Below, piece by piece: positions 63,189 through 64,000 of a DNA stretch of 64,000 nt. The position numbers and the translations under genes were made by a program. Each line of letters begins with the position of its first letter. Positions within the stretch are counted from its first letter, which is position 1. Origin of the DNA: Alcaligenes sp. SORT26 (GTDB lineage: Bacteria > Pseudomonadota > Gammaproteobacteria > Burkholderiales > Burkholderiaceae_B); the NCBI RefSeq assembly GCF_017377875.1, contig NZ_CP070975.1, forward strand, positions 558,001-622,000, in the 5' to 3' direction. A model generated the notes under the pieces. The model was given only the letters and a program-made list of their open reading frames with translations. It did no database searches and was not told the DNA's origin.

Positions 63189-64000
63189 TGAGAATGAAGA
63201 CGTGGAAAGCGTGGGGGGCACAGTTGCTGTTTGGCTGGATGAATCTGGTGCTGGCCGTCCCCAGTATTTACCTGATGTTGGGCATGCCTTTGGTGATGCG
63301 TCAGCATGGCTGGTCCGGCACCGAGATCGGCTTGTTCCAGTTGGCGGCTTTGCCCGCCATTTTCAAATTGGTGCTGGCCATGCCGGTGCAGCGTGTTCGC
63401 CTGGGAGGCGGGCATTTTGTGCATTGGCTGTGGTTGATGGCGGTGCTCTTGCTGGCTTTGTATGTGGGTATCGGTCGTGAAAACCTGATCGATCAGCGCG
63501 CCACGCTCTTCGCACTGACCTTTGCGATCAGCATCGTCGCTACCTGGATGGATATTCCCCTGAATGCCTTGGCGGTTCAGTATTTGCCGCGTGAAGAGCA
63601 GTTGCGGGCAGGCAGTATTCGTTCTGCGGCCTTGTTCCTGGGGGCGATTGTGGGTGCTGGCGTGATGGTGCTGGTGCAAGCACGATGGGGCTGGCAAGCG
63701 CCGTTTGCCTTGATGGGTTTGGGCCTGGTGATAGGCTGCCTGCCTTTTGCTTTTCTGCGTTCCAAGGCCGGTTTGCAAGCGGCTGAAACGGAGCAGACAC
63801 CGCCCGGCTTTGTGGCAGATTGGGTCAGCTTCTTTGGGCAGGAAGGCGCCAAGCAATGGACCAGCCTGCTGCTGACCAGCTTCCCGTTTATCGGCGCAGT
63901 CTGGTTTTACTTGAAACCCTTGATGCTGGATCAGGGCATGCCTTTGGAAGAGGTGGCCTGGACCGTAGGGATTGCCGGGGGTATTACGGGCGCGATATTC
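63188..64000 (+). CDS. MFS transporter, 5' part
   Basis: The frame starts MRMKTWKAWGAQLLFGWMNL in a TGATG overlap with the methyltransferase stop and runs off the right edge after 271 codons. About seven hydrophobic helices are visible (for example VLAVPSIYLMLGMPLVM and WLWLMAVLLLALYVGIG), as in the first half of a major facilitator, possibly of the AmpG-like branch. A second ATG at 63194 is also possible. Coupled to a Fur-controlled methyltransferase, it may move a siderophore or its precursor. Substrate and direction are unknown. Confidence 0.8.
   Translation, partial: MRMKTWKAWGAQLLFGWMNLVLAVPSIYLMLGMPLVMRQHGWSGTEIGLFQLAALPAIFKLVLAMPVQRVRLGGGHFVHWLWLMAVLLLALYVGIGRENLIDQRATLFALTFAISIVATWMDIPLNALAVQYLPREEQLRAGSIRSAALFLGAIVGAGVMVLVQARWGWQAPFALMGLGLVIGCLPFAFLRSKAGLQAAETEQTPPGFVADWVSFFGQEGAKQWTSLLLTSFPFIGAVWFYLKPLMLDQGMPLEEVAWTVGIAGGITGAIF

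Overview
The window reads as chromosome of a betaproteobacterium of the Alcaligenaceae, most likely Alcaligenes. This is an inference from the PurL, GuaB/GuaA and MetE sequences, the tripartite tricarboxylate (Tct) transporter with its own two-component system, and the density of DJ-1, AraC, LysR and TetR regulators. No rRNA, tRNA, IS element, prophage or CRISPR array was seen. Coding density is high, and most operons end in recognisable hairpin terminators.

Layout. 1-9.7 kb: purine synthesis, with the 3' part of purL, guaB and guaA; guaB and guaA are separated by an 813-nt gene-free stretch (holding a 231-bp near-palindrome and an octamer tandem repeat), a drug/metabolite exporter with its AraC regulator, and an alpha/beta hydrolase. 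9.8-13.4 kb: an operon of HpaI-like aldolase, HpaH-like hydratase, flavin-reductase-like protein and VOC protein, divergent from a MarR regulator with a clear operator. 13.3-19 kb: methionine synthesis, with metR, metE and the folate-independent MesX/MesD pair; a perfect MetR box lies between metR and metE. 19-32 kb: regulators and accessory metabolism (DJ-1 protein, TetR regulators, AidB-like flavoprotein, VOC/YafY pair, Zur-box-preceded zinc GTPase, LysR/MFS pair, GlxA-type regulator, amidohydrolase with an unusual N-terminus, SnoaL-like protein and a tiny Ala-Glu repeat ORF). 32-38 kb: a Fur-box MFS exporter and a tctBA/two-component cluster that lacks a tctC gene.

38-46.4 kb: an iron-siderophore uptake locus with Fur box, ECF sigma factor, anti-sigma factor, TonB-dependent receptor with STN domain, DUF3649, PepSY reductase-like protein, DUF3325 and a YncE-like lipoprotein. 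46.5-49.3 kb: a thiD gene whose normal start appears deleted so that a TPP riboswitch abuts the coding sequence, an AraC regulator, and a divergent three-gene operon of unrecognised small proteins. 49.4-54.6 kb: DHFR-like/TetR pair, a copper-handling operon (DUF2946, YcnI, CopC-CopD), a glutathione transferase and a ClpP-like protease.

54.9-64 kb is the most interesting part. A Fur-box operon encodes a large TonB-dependent receptor, a cysteine-free secreted Slam-substrate-like protein and a Slam outer-membrane translocator. This is the gene set of a hemophilin-type heme or iron scavenging system. Next to it a PchR-like AraC regulator diverges, across a second Fur box, from a methyltransferase and an MFS transporter that runs off the window, perhaps the edge of a metallophore cluster. 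Four good Fur boxes within about 29 kb show that iron limitation controls much of the right half of the window.
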